Assembly (NCBI RefSeq): GCF_001269385.1
Contig: NZ_CXOO01000010.1
Span: 310,001-374,000, forward strand
Length of the DNA stretch: 64,000 bases
Source of the DNA: Limnohabitans sp. DM1
GTDB taxonomy: Bacteria; Pseudomonadota; Gammaproteobacteria; Burkholderiales; Burkholderiaceae_C
Reading direction: 5' to 3'
This document shows positions 16,933 through 26,007 of this stretch, one piece after another. Numbering within the stretch: position 1 is the first letter of the stretch; every line of letters starts with the position of its first letter. Under the pieces are notes generated by a model. It was not told where the DNA came from. It saw only the letters and a list, made by a program, of their open reading frames with translations, and searched no databases. The position numbers were made by a program, and so were the translations under genes.

Positions 16933-19001
16933 GCTGTGCGCTCCACCAACAAGTTGCCCAATTTGTCCACCCGGCCCTCAAAGCCCGGCTCCAACCACAC
17001 CGTGGTGTCGGGCTGCTCCAAAATCGCCGGGCCTTGCACCACGGTGCCCACGGGCAGGCTCAGGCGCTCGTAGCGCTGCGCAGTCCACCACTGGCCCTGG
17101 TGGTAGACCTGCTGCTCGCCCACCGGGTCGGTGCGGCCTTCGCCTTGCGGCGCCAGCACCGCCAGGTCAAACTTGGGCCGCCGCCCGATGCGCGCATAAC
17201 GCAGGTTCATCACCCGGATCACCGGGCCTTGCAGCACGCGGCCAAAGGCGTGCTGGTAAGCCGCTTCAAACGCGGCCAGCAAACCCGCCGCATTCAATTG
17301 TTCGCGCTTCACCGGCACCTGCAGCGTGTGGGTCTGGCCCATGTAGAGCATGTCAAAGCTGATGACCTCGTCCACCCTCACAAAATTCACACCGGCAGAA
17401 TCCAAGCGCACCTGGCAGGCTTCGGCCAAGCCATCCACGCGTTCCAGCAAAGCCGGCCAAGCCACATCGGCCAAAGCCACGTTCAAGGTCTGCACCGCGT
17501 CGTGGCGCATGTCGGCCATCACGCAGCCCAGCGCCGAAGTCACGCCCGGGTAACGCGGCACGATGCCGGTGGTCACGCCCACCTCACGCATCATGGCGCA
17601 CACATGCAAGCCGCCACCACCGCCAAAGGGCATGTAGGCAAACTGGCGCGGATCGTGCCCGCGCTCAATGGACACCACGCGGATCGCACCCGCCATGCGG
17701 GCATTGGCCACCGTCAAAATCGCTTCGGCCGCCGCCAGCGCCGTCAAGCCCAAAGGCTCGGCCACATGCTGAGCAATCGCTGTTTCAGACAAGCCCGAAT
17801 CGAGCTTTTGCAACAAACCGCCACCCAAAGGCCGGTCGGCCGCGATGCGGCCCAAAAGCACATTGGCGTCGGTCACCGTGGGTCGGGTGTTGCCGCGCCC
17901 ATAACAAGCCGGGCCGGGAATGCTGCCGGCCGACTCGGGGCCCACTTGCAGCATGCCGCCCGCATCGACCGAAGCGATCGAGCCGCCACCGGCACCGATG
18001 GTCTCGATCTGGATCATGGGCGAGCGCACCACCAAGCCAAACTCGATCGAGGTTTGCGCGGCCAATGCCGCTTCGCCACCGGCCACCAAAGACACGTCAA
18101 ACGAGGTGCCGCCGATGTCGCCGGTGATCACGTTTTCAAAGCCCGAAGCGCGGGCAATTTCGGCGCAGGCCATCACGCCTGCCGCAGGCCCGGACAAGGC
18201 GGTTCGCACCGGCACATCACAAGCGGTCTGGCGCGACATCACGCCGCCATTGCTTTGCACGATCAAGAGTTCACCGCCAAAGCCCTGGGCGCGCAAGTCA
18301 CCATCGAGGCGCTGCAAATAGCTGCCCACCACGGGCTGCAAAGCAGCATTCAGGGTGGCGGTGGAGCAGCGCTCAAACTCACGGATCTCCGGCAGCACTT
18401 CGCTGGCCGCTGTCACATAGCTGTTGGGCCAGATCTCGCGCACGGCGGCCACGGCGGCTTGTTCGTTACCGGGGTTCGCATAGGCGTGCACAAAAAACAC
18501 ACACACCGCCTCACAGCCTTCGGCCAGCAGGGCGAGAGCCTGTTCGCGCACTTGGTCCAGATTCACGGGGGTGTGCAACTGGCCATCGGCCAGCACGCGC
18601 TCGTCCACTTCCAGACGCCAGGCGCGTGGCACCACCGGGGTGTAGCTGCCGCGCAGGCCCCAGGTTTGTGGGCGGTCGCGGCGGCGCATCTCCAACACGT
18701 CGCGGAACCCGCGTGTGGTGATGATGCCGGTGCGGGCGATCTTGCGCTCCAACAAGGCGTTGGTGCCCACCGTCGTGCCGTGCACGATGGTGGCAATGTC
18801 TTTGGCGCCATCGGCCCCGGTGTTGCCGGTCACTTTGGCGATGCCGTTCATGAAGCCCCGGGCTTCTTCACCCCGGGTCGACGGCACCTTGACAATGCGG
18901 GCCTGGCCGGTTTTTTCGTCCAGCACAAACAGGTCGGTAAAGGTCCCACCCACGTCCACACCCACCACCCAATGCGGCTGATTCACTGCTGCCTCGCTCA
19001 T
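16929..19001 (-). CDS. Hydantoinase/oxoprolinase family protein, HyuA-type ATPase subunit
   Basis: 690 residues, typical of HyuA. The N-terminal ATP-binding VGVDVGGTFTDLFVLDEKTG is at 13-32, IVHGTTVGTNALLERK near 83-98, and a second phosphate-binding element GDIGGTSFDVSLVAGG near 290. HyuA with HyuB forms ATP-dependent hydrolases or carboxylases acting on cyclic amides (N-methylhydantoinase, 5-oxoprolinase) or on ketones (acetone and acetophenone carboxylases). Without a third carboxylase subunit in the operon, lactam or imide ring opening is the more natural reading. The start ATG at 19001 overlaps the hyuB stop by 4 bp, implying translational coupling. Confidence 0.92.
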   Translation of the reverse strand: MSEAAVNQPHWVVGVDVGGTFTDLFVLDEKTGQARIVKVPSTRGEEARGFMNGIAKVTGNTGADGAKDIATIVHGTTVGTNALLERKIARTGIITTRGFRDVLEMRRRDRPQTWGLRGSYTPVVPRAWRLEVDERVLADGQLHTPVNLDQVREQALALLAEGCEAVCVFFVHAYANPGNEQAAVAAVREIWPNSYVTAASEVLPEIREFERCSTATLNAALQPVVGSYLQRLDGDLRAQGFGGELLIVQSNGGVMSRQTACDVPVRTALSGPAAGVMACAEIARASGFENVITGDIGGTSFDVSLVAGGEAALAAQTSIEFGLVVRSPMIQIETIGAGGGSIASVDAGGMLQVGPESAGSIPGPACYGRGNTRPTVTDANVLLGRIAADRPLGGGLLQKLDSGLSETAIAQHVAEPLGLTALAAAEAILTVANARMAGAIRVVSIERGHDPRQFAYMPFGGGGGLHVCAMMREVGVTTGIVPRYPGVTSALGCVMADMRHDAVQTLNVALADVAWPALLERVDGLAEACQVRLDSAGVNFVRVDEVISFDMLYMGQTHTLQVPVKREQLNAAGLLAAFEAAYQHAFGRVLQGPVIRVMNLRYARIGRRPKFDLAVLAPQGEGRTDPVGEQQVYHQGQWWTAQRYERLSLPVGTVVQGPAILEQPDTTVWLEPGFEGRVDKLGNLLVERTA

Positions 19002-20683
19002 GCTTGTTCCTTGGTATACCCGAGTGCACTGTCTTTCGCACGGTCTTGTGCCGAGCGCTCAGCGGGCGATCCCCAACCGCCGCCGCCAGGGGTTTGCAGG
19101 CGCACGCGGTCGCCTTTTTTCAGATGGATGCCGAGCATCTTGGACACCATGGGCGGCGTCTTCCACTCGCCGTTTTGGCAGTACTCGAACACGTTGGGCA
19201 GCGCAGGCTGGCCGCCGTAGATGCCTTTGGGGGCCGACTTGCCGCGCTCGCCAAAGATGAAGGCCTCGGCGCTGTCTTCGAGCAATTCAATCTCGTAAAT
19301 CGCGCCCAGACCGCCCCGGTGCTGGCCATCGCCGCCCGAGCCGGGGCGCAAAGCCCATTGCGTGAAGCGCACCGGGTAGGCCGCTTCCAGAATCTCCATG
19401 GGCGGGATGGTGGCGGTCGAGATCGGTGCGTTGCCGTGCGACAAACCATCGCCATCGGAATGGCCACCGTGCCCGCCGCCAAAGAAGCTGAACATCACCC
19501 AGCGCTGGCCTTTGCGTTTGTCGTCGGTGCGGTGCCCGGCAATCGACAAGGCATTGATGGTGCCGTAGGCATGGGCCACCGCCCGCTGCGGGTCGGCCAG
19601 GGCCGTGGCGCTGAAGATCACGTCAATCATGCGCAAAATGGTTTCGGTATAGCCGCCCACAGGGCGCGGACGCGAGGCACTGATGACCAGCCCGTCGGGG
19701 ATCACAAAGTCCACCGCGTCCAGCACACCCGCGTTGGCGGGCACATCGGGGAACACATGCTTCAAAGCCACATAACAAGCAGCGACTGCCGTGGCGCGTG
19801 AGATGTTCACCGGCCCGGCGCATTGCGCCGAGGTGCGAGAAAAGTCCAGCGTCAGCCGGTCACCAGCCACCGTCATGTCGAGCGCGATGGTCAGCAACTC
19901 GTCTTTCACGCCGTCGTTGTCCAGCACGTCTTCAAAGCTGTAACGGCCATCGGGCAGGCTGCCAATGTGTGAGCGCATCAGGCGCACAGCGCGGGTGCGC
20001 AGCTCCACCAGCGCCTGCGCCACTTTGGCGTCGCCGTATTCATCGAGCAGGCCATCCAGGCGGCGTGCGCCCAATTCGAGCGCGGCCAGCTGGCCGTTCA
20101 GGTCGCCCCACAGGCTGTCGGGCAAGCGGGTGTTGGCGCGCAAAATGGCCAGCACATCGTCGTCCAGCACACCAGCTCGTAAGATGCGCACCGGCGGAAT
20201 CTGCACCGCTTCTTGCCAGCACTCGGTCGCCGCCGGGTTGTAGTTGCCGGGCACTGCGCCGCCCACGTCGTGCCAGTGCGCGGCCGATGCCAAAAAGCAA
20301 TACAGCTGCCCATTGCGAAAGCAGGGCTTGACCAGCTTGAAGTCGTTGGCGTGTGTGCCGCCCTCGTACGGGTCGTTGAACAGCCACACATCGCCCGGTT
20401 GCATGCCGCCGCGCTCGGCCGCCACACGCATGGCCGCCCGCACGGCAAAAGCCATGGCGCCCACAAACACAGGCAAGCCCGACTTGCCCTGGATCAGGGT
20501 GTCGCCGGTGAGGGCGTCGTACAAGCCGTGGCAGGCATCGTGCGCCTCGGCAATGATGGGGTTGAAAGCGCTGCGGTACAGCGTCGCGTCCATCTCGTCG
20601 GCGATTTGCTCCAAACGGCCGCGCAGCACGGCCAAGGTGACGGGATCCATCACAGGTTCGATTACACGTTCAGTCGGTTTCAT
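18998..20683 (-). CDS. Hydantoinase/oxoprolinase family protein, HyuB subunit
   Basis: 561 residues with the HyuB core: DPVTLAVLRGRLEQIADEMDATLYRSAFNPIIAEAHD at 13-49, DVWLFNDPYEGGTHANDFKLVKP near 105-127, and a C-terminal Gly-rich LRPGSGGDGQHRGGLGAIYEIELL plus LQTPGGGGWGSPAERS tail. It is the catalytic or structural partner of HyuA. The gene order is hyuB then hyuA with 4-bp overlaps on both sides (leuD-like stop, hyuA start). The length agrees with stand-alone HyuB rather than fused 5-oxoprolinase. Confidence 0.92.
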   Translation of the reverse strand: MKPTERVIEPVMDPVTLAVLRGRLEQIADEMDATLYRSAFNPIIAEAHDACHGLYDALTGDTLIQGKSGLPVFVGAMAFAVRAAMRVAAERGGMQPGDVWLFNDPYEGGTHANDFKLVKPCFRNGQLYCFLASAAHWHDVGGAVPGNYNPAATECWQEAVQIPPVRILRAGVLDDDVLAILRANTRLPDSLWGDLNGQLAALELGARRLDGLLDEYGDAKVAQALVELRTRAVRLMRSHIGSLPDGRYSFEDVLDNDGVKDELLTIALDMTVAGDRLTLDFSRTSAQCAGPVNISRATAVAACYVALKHVFPDVPANAGVLDAVDFVIPDGLVISASRPRPVGGYTETILRMIDVIFSATALADPQRAVAHAYGTINALSIAGHRTDDKRKGQRWVMFSFFGGGHGGHSDGDGLSHGNAPISTATIPPMEILEAAYPVRFTQWALRPGSGGDGQHRGGLGAIYEIELLEDSAEAFIFGERGKSAPKGIYGGQPALPNVFEYCQNGEWKTPPMVSKMLGIHLKKGDRVRLQTPGGGGWGSPAERSAQDRAKDSALGYTKEQA

Positions 20684-21183
20684 GCAGGCTTTCGTTGTTT
20701 GAGCAGAGGCAGCAAGCCCCCTGCATCGACCATGTCCATCAAAAATTCAGGAATCGGGGCGCAGGCCAGGCGCTGGCCGTTCGCGCGAATCACCAGCGGG
20801 GTGTCGCCCTCAAACGTCACGCCCACACGCTCGCCCTCTTCGATTTGGTCGGCTTCTGGGCAGGTCAAGAGCAGCAGGCCCAGATTGAAGGCATTGCGGA
20901 AATACAGACCGCTGTAAGACGGTGCAATGACCGCCGCCAGGCCCAGGTGCCGCAGCACACCGGCCGCCTGTTCGCGCGATGACCCGATGCCAAAGTTGAC
21001 CCCGGCCACAATCACATCGCCCTCGTGCACACCGGATGCGAAGTCCGTGCGCACCGCTTCCAGGCAATGCCAGCCGATCACTTCCAGGCCGTGTTTCATG
21101 TAAGCGCCCGGCGCCAGGGCATCGGTGTCCACATCGGCACCGAGCCGCCACACCCGCGCGTTGTCAAACGAACGCTTCGTCAT
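20680..21183 (-). CDS. Aconitase-type hydratase/dehydratase, small subunit (LeuD-like)
   Basis: 167 residues with ARVWRLGADVDTDALAPGAYMK at the N-terminus and GVNFGIGSSREQAAGVLRHLG at 61-81. The GSSRE motif is the swivelling-domain signature of isopropylmalate, homoaconitate and dimethylmaleate dehydratases. The loop after DVDTDA (LAPGAYMK) differs from the IIPARYL of true LeuD, suggesting a different substrate. The start at 21183 overlaps the large-subunit stop by 4 bp. No leucine genes are nearby, so this is a catabolic paralogue rather than the biosynthetic enzyme. Confidence 0.88.
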   Translation of the reverse strand: MTKRSFDNARVWRLGADVDTDALAPGAYMKHGLEVIGWHCLEAVRTDFASGVHEGDVIVAGVNFGIGSSREQAAGVLRHLGLAAVIAPSYSGLYFRNAFNLGLLLLTCPEADQIEEGERVGVTFEGDTPLVIRANGQRLACAPIPEFLMDMVDAGGLLPLLKQRKPA

Positions 21184-22460
21184 GCCAGCACCTCGCGTGC
21201 ATCGCTGATGCGCCCGCGCAAAGCCGAGGCAGCCACGGTGTAGGGCGAGGCCAAATACACGTTCACGCTGGCGGGGCCCATGCGGCCTTTGAAATTGCGG
21301 GCGGTGGTCGAAATCACGGTGGAGCCTTCGGGGAAAGTCGCGCCGTAGCCCGCACACGCGCCGCAGCTGTTGGGCAGCACCGTGGCCCCAGCGTCCAGCA
21401 AGATTTGCATCACACCTTCTTGTGTGGCCTGCGCTTGTTCGCGGGCGCTGGCAGGAGCCACCATGAGCTGCACACCGGCAGCCACGCGCTGGCCCTTGAG
21501 CACCGAAGCGGCGGCCCGAAGGTCTTCCAGTTTGGCGCCGGTGCAGGCGCCTATGTAGGCAATGTTCGGCAACACATCGGCAAACGCGCCCACATCGCGC
21601 GTGTTGGCCGGGCTGTGCGGCGCGGCCACCTGCGGGCTGAGGGTGTTGGCGTCAAAGTCTTGTTGCTCGTACTCGGCGTCTTCGTCGGTGAACCATTGCT
21701 CGGCCCCGGCCAGATGCTCAGGTGCCACGCCAATGCCGCGCAGGTACTGCAAGGTGGTCTCATCAGCCGCGATCAAGCCGGCTTGCGCCCCCATCTCGGC
21801 GCTCATGTTGGACAGCGTCATGCGCTCGGCCATGGACAGCGCCTGCACCGCAGGCCCGGCAAACTCCACCGCCTGGTATTGCCCACCGTTCATGCCAAAG
21901 CGCCCGACCATGTGCAGCATCATGTCTTTGGCCGACACACCGCGCTGCAAGCGGCCCGACCAGTGCATGCGCAAGGTGCGCGGCACCTGCACCCAAATCT
22001 GGCCCGTCACGCACACGCCCAGCATCTCGGTCGCGCCAATGCCGAACATGTAGCAACCAAAAGCACCGCCCGTGGGCGAATGCGAGTCGCCGCCCACGCA
22101 AAACATGCCGGGCTTCAAGTGCCCCCGCTCGGGCAGCACCACATGGCAAATGCCCTCGCTGTCGATCACATGCGGCAGCTTCCATTGTTTGGCCGTGTCG
22201 CGTGCGATCTGCACAATCTGCTGCGCGTCCGCGTCTTGTGCGGGCACGTAGTGGTCCAGCACCAGCACGACTTTGTTTTTGTCCCAAATCTCGGCCCCCA
22301 GCTCGTCGAGCATGGGCTTCAAGCGGCGCGGGCCGGACGAGTCGTGGAACATGGCCAGGTCGACCTTGCAGGTGACCACCTCACCCACGGCCACATGGCT
22401 GCGGCCAGCGGCACGGGCGATCAGCTTTTGAGCCAGGGTTTGCGAAACAGCAGCGCTCAT
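21180..22460 (-). CDS. Aconitase-type hydratase/dehydratase, large subunit (LeuC-like)
   Basis: 426 residues. It carries GGDSHSPTGGAFGCYMFGIGATE at 123-145 and three [4Fe-4S] ligand cysteines: Cys306 in GACTGAKLEDL and Cys366 and Cys369 in NSCGACAGYG. It forms a heterodimer with the adjacent small subunit. The two-subunit arrangement and length (about 420) match the IPM isomerase/homoaconitase/dimethylmaleate hydratase branch. Together with the KRCGH lyase in the same operon, a maleate- or alkylmaleate-type hydration is the best guess. The stop of the Bug receptor gene overlaps its start by 4 bp. Confidence 0.9.
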   Translation of the reverse strand: MSAAVSQTLAQKLIARAAGRSHVAVGEVVTCKVDLAMFHDSSGPRRLKPMLDELGAEIWDKNKVVLVLDHYVPAQDADAQQIVQIARDTAKQWKLPHVIDSEGICHVVLPERGHLKPGMFCVGGDSHSPTGGAFGCYMFGIGATEMLGVCVTGQIWVQVPRTLRMHWSGRLQRGVSAKDMMLHMVGRFGMNGGQYQAVEFAGPAVQALSMAERMTLSNMSAEMGAQAGLIAADETTLQYLRGIGVAPEHLAGAEQWFTDEDAEYEQQDFDANTLSPQVAAPHSPANTRDVGAFADVLPNIAYIGACTGAKLEDLRAAASVLKGQRVAAGVQLMVAPASAREQAQATQEGVMQILLDAGATVLPNSCGACAGYGATFPEGSTVISTTARNFKGRMGPASVNVYLASPYTVAASALRGRISDAREVLA

Positions 22461-23449
22461 TCTGGTTTCGCTCCTGCGTACTGCACCACCTTGCGCCAGC
22501 GCACGATCTCGCTGTCGACAAAACGGGCAAATTCTTCCGGACTGTTGCCCACCGCCGTGGCCCCTTCGCTTTCGATGCGGCGCTTGACATCGGGCGACAA
22601 CACCGCAGCGCGGGCCGCATCGGCCAGGCGCTTGCTCAGTTCAGGGCTCATGCGCCCCGGGCCAAACAAACCAAACCAGGCGCTCGACTCGTAACGGGCC
22701 AAGCTCTCGCCAATGGCGGGCACGTCGGGAAATGCGGGCAAGCGCTTGGCGCTGGTCACGCCCAGGGCCTTGAGCTTGCCCGCCTTGATGTGCGCCTGCA
22801 CATTGCCAATGGCGGCAAACATCAAATCGACTTGTCCGGCCAGCACGTCCTGCACCGCAGGGGCCGTGCCCCGGTAGGGAATGTTGACGATGTACACGCC
22901 CGACTGCATCTTGAAGGCGTCACCGGCCATGTGCAGGGACGATCCCAGTGCGCCAATCGCAAAGTTAAGTTGTCCGGGCTTGGTCTTGGCCAGCGTGACC
23001 AACTCCTTGACGTTGTTGGCTGGCACTTTGGGGTGGGCCACCAGGATCGACGGCGAAGTCGACACCATGGTCAGCGGCGTGAAATCTTTGACAGGATCAA
23101 AAGGCAGGCTGGGGTAGAGCGAGGCGTTGATGGCGTGGCTGGTAAAACTCATCAGCAGCGTGTTGCCATCGGGCGCGGCCTTGGCCACCGCATCCGCCGC
23201 CAGGTTGCCGCCCGCGCCGGGTTTGTTTTCGACCACCACCGTGCGGCCCAGTTGCGTGCCCAGCACCGTGGCCAGCGTGCGGGCCATGGTGTCGGTGGTG
23301 CCGCCTGCGGGCGCACCCACCAAAATTTTGATGGGCGGCTGCGTTTGGGCCTGAGCCCAGCCGCTGGCGACCGCACTGGCCAAGGCTGCGCTCACAATCA
23401 GGGCACGGCGCGAGGTCGTGGCGCGGTGCGAGAGGTTTGTGGGTGTCAT
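22457..23449 (-). CDS. Bug family (TctC-like) periplasmic solute receptor
   Basis: 330 residues. The signal peptide has basic residues (RATTSRRALIVSAALASAVASGWAQAQ), then PPIKILVGAPAGGTTDTMART, VVVENKPGAGGNLAADAVAKAAPDG and a DFTPLTMV block. It is the first gene after the LivF ATPase, across a 100-bp gap that could hold an internal promoter, and is coupled by 4 bp to the LeuC-like gene. A Bug receptor with no TctAB partner sits beside a complete ABC importer in one operon; it may serve the same substrate or act in sensing. Confidence 0.9.
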   Translation of the reverse strand: MTPTNLSHRATTSRRALIVSAALASAVASGWAQAQTQPPIKILVGAPAGGTTDTMARTLATVLGTQLGRTVVVENKPGAGGNLAADAVAKAAPDGNTLLMSFTSHAINASLYPSLPFDPVKDFTPLTMVSTSPSILVAHPKVPANNVKELVTLAKTKPGQLNFAIGALGSSLHMAGDAFKMQSGVYIVNIPYRGTAPAVQDVLAGQVDLMFAAIGNVQAHIKAGKLKALGVTSAKRLPAFPDVPAIGESLARYESSAWFGLFGPGRMSPELSKRLADAARAAVLSPDVKRRIESEGATAVGNSPEEFARFVDSEIVRWRKVVQYAGAKPE

Positions 23450-23549
23450 CTGGCTGTCCTCCGTGTCAAAAATTCAATCGGGTCTGTGCAAATCACTGAC
23501 CTGCGCATTTGGCCCCCGTTGCACATGGGCCAGCTCTGCCTCACAGGTT

Positions 23550-24260
23550 TCACATGCCCAAATAGGCTTGCCTGAGCGTGTCACTGGCCAACAACTCGGC
23601 AGGTGTGCCAGAAAAACGGATCTGGCCGTTTTCCATCACATAAGCGCGGTCCGCGATGTCGAGCGACTGGCCCACGTTTTGTTCCACCAACAAGATCGCC
23701 AAGCCGCTGCTGCGTAGCTGCGAGATCAGGCCAAACAACTCTTCCACCAACAAAGGTGACAAACCCAGCGAGGGCTCGTCCAGAATCAGCAAGCGAGGCT
23801 CGGCCATCAGGCCCCGGCCAATGGCCAGCATCTGCTGCTCGCCACCGCTCAAAGTGCCCGCCAATTGCGCCACGCGCTCTTTCAGTCGCGGAAAAGTCTC
23901 ATAGACCTTGTCCAGGTTTTGCTGCTTCCGCTCCCGCCCCCGGGTGAAGGCGCCCAGCTCCAGGTTCTCGTGCACGCTCAGGTTGGGGAAGACCTTGCGG
24001 CCTTCGGGCACCTGGATCAAGCCATGCTGGACCACCTGGCGCGAATGCAGGCCCGTGATGTCCTGTCCGTCAAACCCCACTTGACCCCCACGCGTGGCCA
24101 CCAGGCCGCTGAGCGTGAGGTTGAGCGTGGTCTTGCCCGCACCGTTGCTGCCGAGCAGCGCCACCAGCTCGCCGGGCATGACCTGCAGGTCCACACCCCG
24201 CAAGACCTCGACCACGCCGTAGCCGGATTTGAGGCCCTTCACATTCAACAAAGCGCTCAT
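23550..24260 (-). CDS. livF: Branched-chain amino acid-type ABC transporter ATPase (LivF-like)
   Basis: 236 residues, the LivF size. Walker A is GSNGAGKTT (near 37-45), the Q-loop region is GLIQVPEGRKVFPNLSV, the signature is LSGGEQQMLAIGRGLM, Walker B is LLILDEPSLGLSP and the switch His region ends LLVEQNV. The VPEGR segment after the Q-loop is typical of LivF rather than LivG. The start at 24260 overlaps the livG-like stop by 4 bp. The gene symbol denotes family only; the substrate is likely the operon's own, since HAAT transporters also import amides, urea and aromatic acids. Confidence 0.9.
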   Translation of the reverse strand: MSALLNVKGLKSGYGVVEVLRGVDLQVMPGELVALLGSNGAGKTTLNLTLSGLVATRGGQVGFDGQDITGLHSRQVVQHGLIQVPEGRKVFPNLSVHENLELGAFTRGRERKQQNLDKVYETFPRLKERVAQLAGTLSGGEQQMLAIGRGLMAEPRLLILDEPSLGLSPLLVEELFGLISQLRSSGLAILLVEQNVGQSLDIADRAYVMENGQIRFSGTPAELLASDTLRQAYLGM

Positions 24261-25033
24261 GCCTGAACCTCCTGCGCTGCTTTGGCTTGGGCTGCGTTCT
24301 TTTGCAAGCGCTCGGCCGTGCCGTGGCCCAGATAAGCCTCGACCACGGCTTTGTTGTTCGTCACTTCGGCGGGCGTGCCCTGCGCGATCAGCTGTCCCTG
24401 CGCCAGCACCCACACCTCTTGCGCCAGGCTCATCACCGCTTGCATGACGTGTTCGATCATCAGCACCGTCACGCCGCTCTGGGCAATGCCTTGCACCACG
24501 GGGATCATCTCGGCAATTTCTTGCGGGTTCAGGCCTGCCAGCACCTCGTCCAGCAGCAGCAAGCGCGGACGCGTGGCCAATGCGCGGGCCAGCTCCAGGC
24601 GCTTGCGCCCCGCCACCGTGAGGTCGCTGGCCAGCTTGTCCAGCTGCGGGCTCAGGCCCACTTGGCTTGCCACCGATTCGGCAAATTCCAGCGCTTGGGC
24701 GCGGCGCGGTAAATGCAGGTGCGCCCCCACCGCGATGTTTTCACGCACGGTTTGCGCGGCAAAAGGCTGCACGATCTGGAAGGTGCGCGTCAGGCCCATG
24801 CGGGCGTTCAGGTGCGGCGGCTGACCAGTGATGTCCTGGCCTGCAAACACCACACGGCCCGTATCCGGTGTCAAAAAGCCCGACATGAGCGCGAACAAGG
24901 TCGTCTTGCCCGCGCCGTTGGGGCCAATCAAGGCGCTCAAACGGCCTTCGGTCACCGACAGGCTCACGTTTTGCACGGCTTTCAAGCCGCCAAAGGACTT
25001 GCCCACGCCCTCGATCTGCAGCAGCGTGCTCAT
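24257..25033 (-). CDS. livG: Branched-chain amino acid-type ABC transporter ATPase (LivG-like)
   Basis: 258 residues. It starts LLQIEGVGKSFGGLKAVQNVSLSV, then Walker A GPNGAGKTT, a MGLTRTFQIVQPF Q-loop region typical of LivG, a degenerate signature LTVAGRKRLELARAL and Walker B LLLLDEVLAGLNP. The signature lacks the canonical SGGQ, as often seen in LivG-type subunits of this family (LSYGxQR variants). The C-terminal extension after residue 235 is short and Lys/Ala-rich. It is coupled by 4 bp to the livM-like gene upstream and the livF-like gene downstream. Confidence 0.9.
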   Translation of the reverse strand: MSTLLQIEGVGKSFGGLKAVQNVSLSVTEGRLSALIGPNGAGKTTLFALMSGFLTPDTGRVVFAGQDITGQPPHLNARMGLTRTFQIVQPFAAQTVRENIAVGAHLHLPRRAQALEFAESVASQVGLSPQLDKLASDLTVAGRKRLELARALATRPRLLLLDEVLAGLNPQEIAEMIPVVQGIAQSGVTVLMIEHVMQAVMSLAQEVWVLAQGQLIAQGTPAEVTNNKAVVEAYLGHGTAERLQKNAAQAKAAQEVQA

Positions 25034-26007
25034 GATTTGTCTCCATCAGACTTTTGGCCACGCAACCACTGCAGCGGCGTGATGGTGCCCAGCCCCGCAA
25101 TGCCGCGCGGCAAGAACATCACAATCACGATCAGCACCACGCCATAAATGACCATGTTGATGCCGGGCAACTGCCCGAACAAATTGCGTGTCAGGTCGGC
25201 CAAAATGTGCAAGCTGACCGCACCCAAAAGCGGCCCCCACAGCGTGCCCATGCCGCCCACGATCGCGCCCACCAAGGCCTCGACCGAGGTGTGCGCCCCA
25301 AAGGCAATGCCCGGGTCAATGTACTGGAACACCTGCACATAAAACGCGCCGCCTGCGCCCATCAGGCCGCCCGACAACACGGTGGCGATCAGCTTGACAC
25401 TGAAGGGGTTCACGCCAATGGCGCGGGCCGCGTCTTCGTTGTCACGCACCGCCTGCAAGTAGGCGCCAAAGCGCGAGTGGCGCAGCCAAGCGGTGATGCA
25501 CAGCGCCAGCGTGACCAGGCCCAGCATCAGCCAGATGAAACCGGCACGGCTGCCAAACTGCATGTTGGCCGCCGACTCCTTGAGCGGCAGCATCAGGCCC
25601 ACGCCCGCCCCAGTGAAGGGCACCGAGGTGGCCAAAATGCGGAACACCTCGGCAAAAGCCAGCGTGACCAGCGCAAAGTAAGAGCCCTTGAGGCCATAAC
25701 GGAACGAGGCCGCGCCCACAAAGGCCCCCACACCCGCCGCAAACACCATGGCCAGTGGCAATGCCACCCAGGGGCTCAGGCCCCACTGCATTTGTGCGAT
25801 GGCCTGCACATAAGCGCCCGTGCCAAAAAACAGCGCATGGCCAAAAGAAAACTGACCACCAAAACCGCCCAGCACGTTCCACGCTTGCGAGAGCAGGCAG
25901 GCGTACAAAGAGGTCATGACAAAGTTGAGCATCACGCCCGAATCGGTGAACAAGGGCACCGCCCCCACCAGCACCACAAACAGTGCGATGTTGCGAAAGT
26001 CTTTCAT
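25030..26007 (-). CDS. livM: Branched-chain amino acid-type ABC transporter permease (LivM-like)
   Basis: 325 residues with about nine to ten hydrophobic segments. The LivM hallmark blocks are NVLGGFGGQFSFGHALFFGTGAYV (44-67), VRDNEDAARAIGVNPFSVKLIA near 190 (the ATPase-contact loop) and GGMGTLWGPLLGAV near 250. It pairs with the LivH-like permease in the inner membrane. The start overlaps the livH-like stop by 4 bp. Confidence 0.9.
   Translation of the reverse strand: MKDFRNIALFVVLVGAVPLFTDSGVMLNFVMTSLYACLLSQAWNVLGGFGGQFSFGHALFFGTGAYVQAIAQMQWGLSPWVALPLAMVFAAGVGAFVGAASFRYGLKGSYFALVTLAFAEVFRILATSVPFTGAGVGLMLPLKESAANMQFGSRAGFIWLMLGLVTLALCITAWLRHSRFGAYLQAVRDNEDAARAIGVNPFSVKLIATVLSGGLMGAGGAFYVQVFQYIDPGIAFGAHTSVEALVGAIVGGMGTLWGPLLGAVSLHILADLTRNLFGQLPGINMVIYGVVLIVIVMFLPRGIAGLGTITPLQWLRGQKSDGDKS

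Noticed and set aside
17034..19220. A 728-codon open frame on the plus strand
   Set aside because: It lies antisense to hyuA and hyuB, which have clear family motifs. Its translation is His/Gln/Arg-rich without domains, the usual shadow in GC-rich DNA.
16929..20683. Acetone or acetophenone carboxylase
   Set aside because: These need an additional small subunit and usually fused or different beta subunits; none is present, so the hydantoinase/oxoprolinase type is preferred, though not proven.
20680..22460. Biosynthetic leuCD (3-isopropylmalate dehydratase)
   Set aside because: The substrate loop differs from LeuD, no leuA or leuB is nearby and the genes are embedded in a catabolic operon; kept as LeuCD-like only.
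21036..22694. A 552-codon open frame on the plus strand
   Set aside because: Shadow of the LeuC-like and Bug genes on the other strand.
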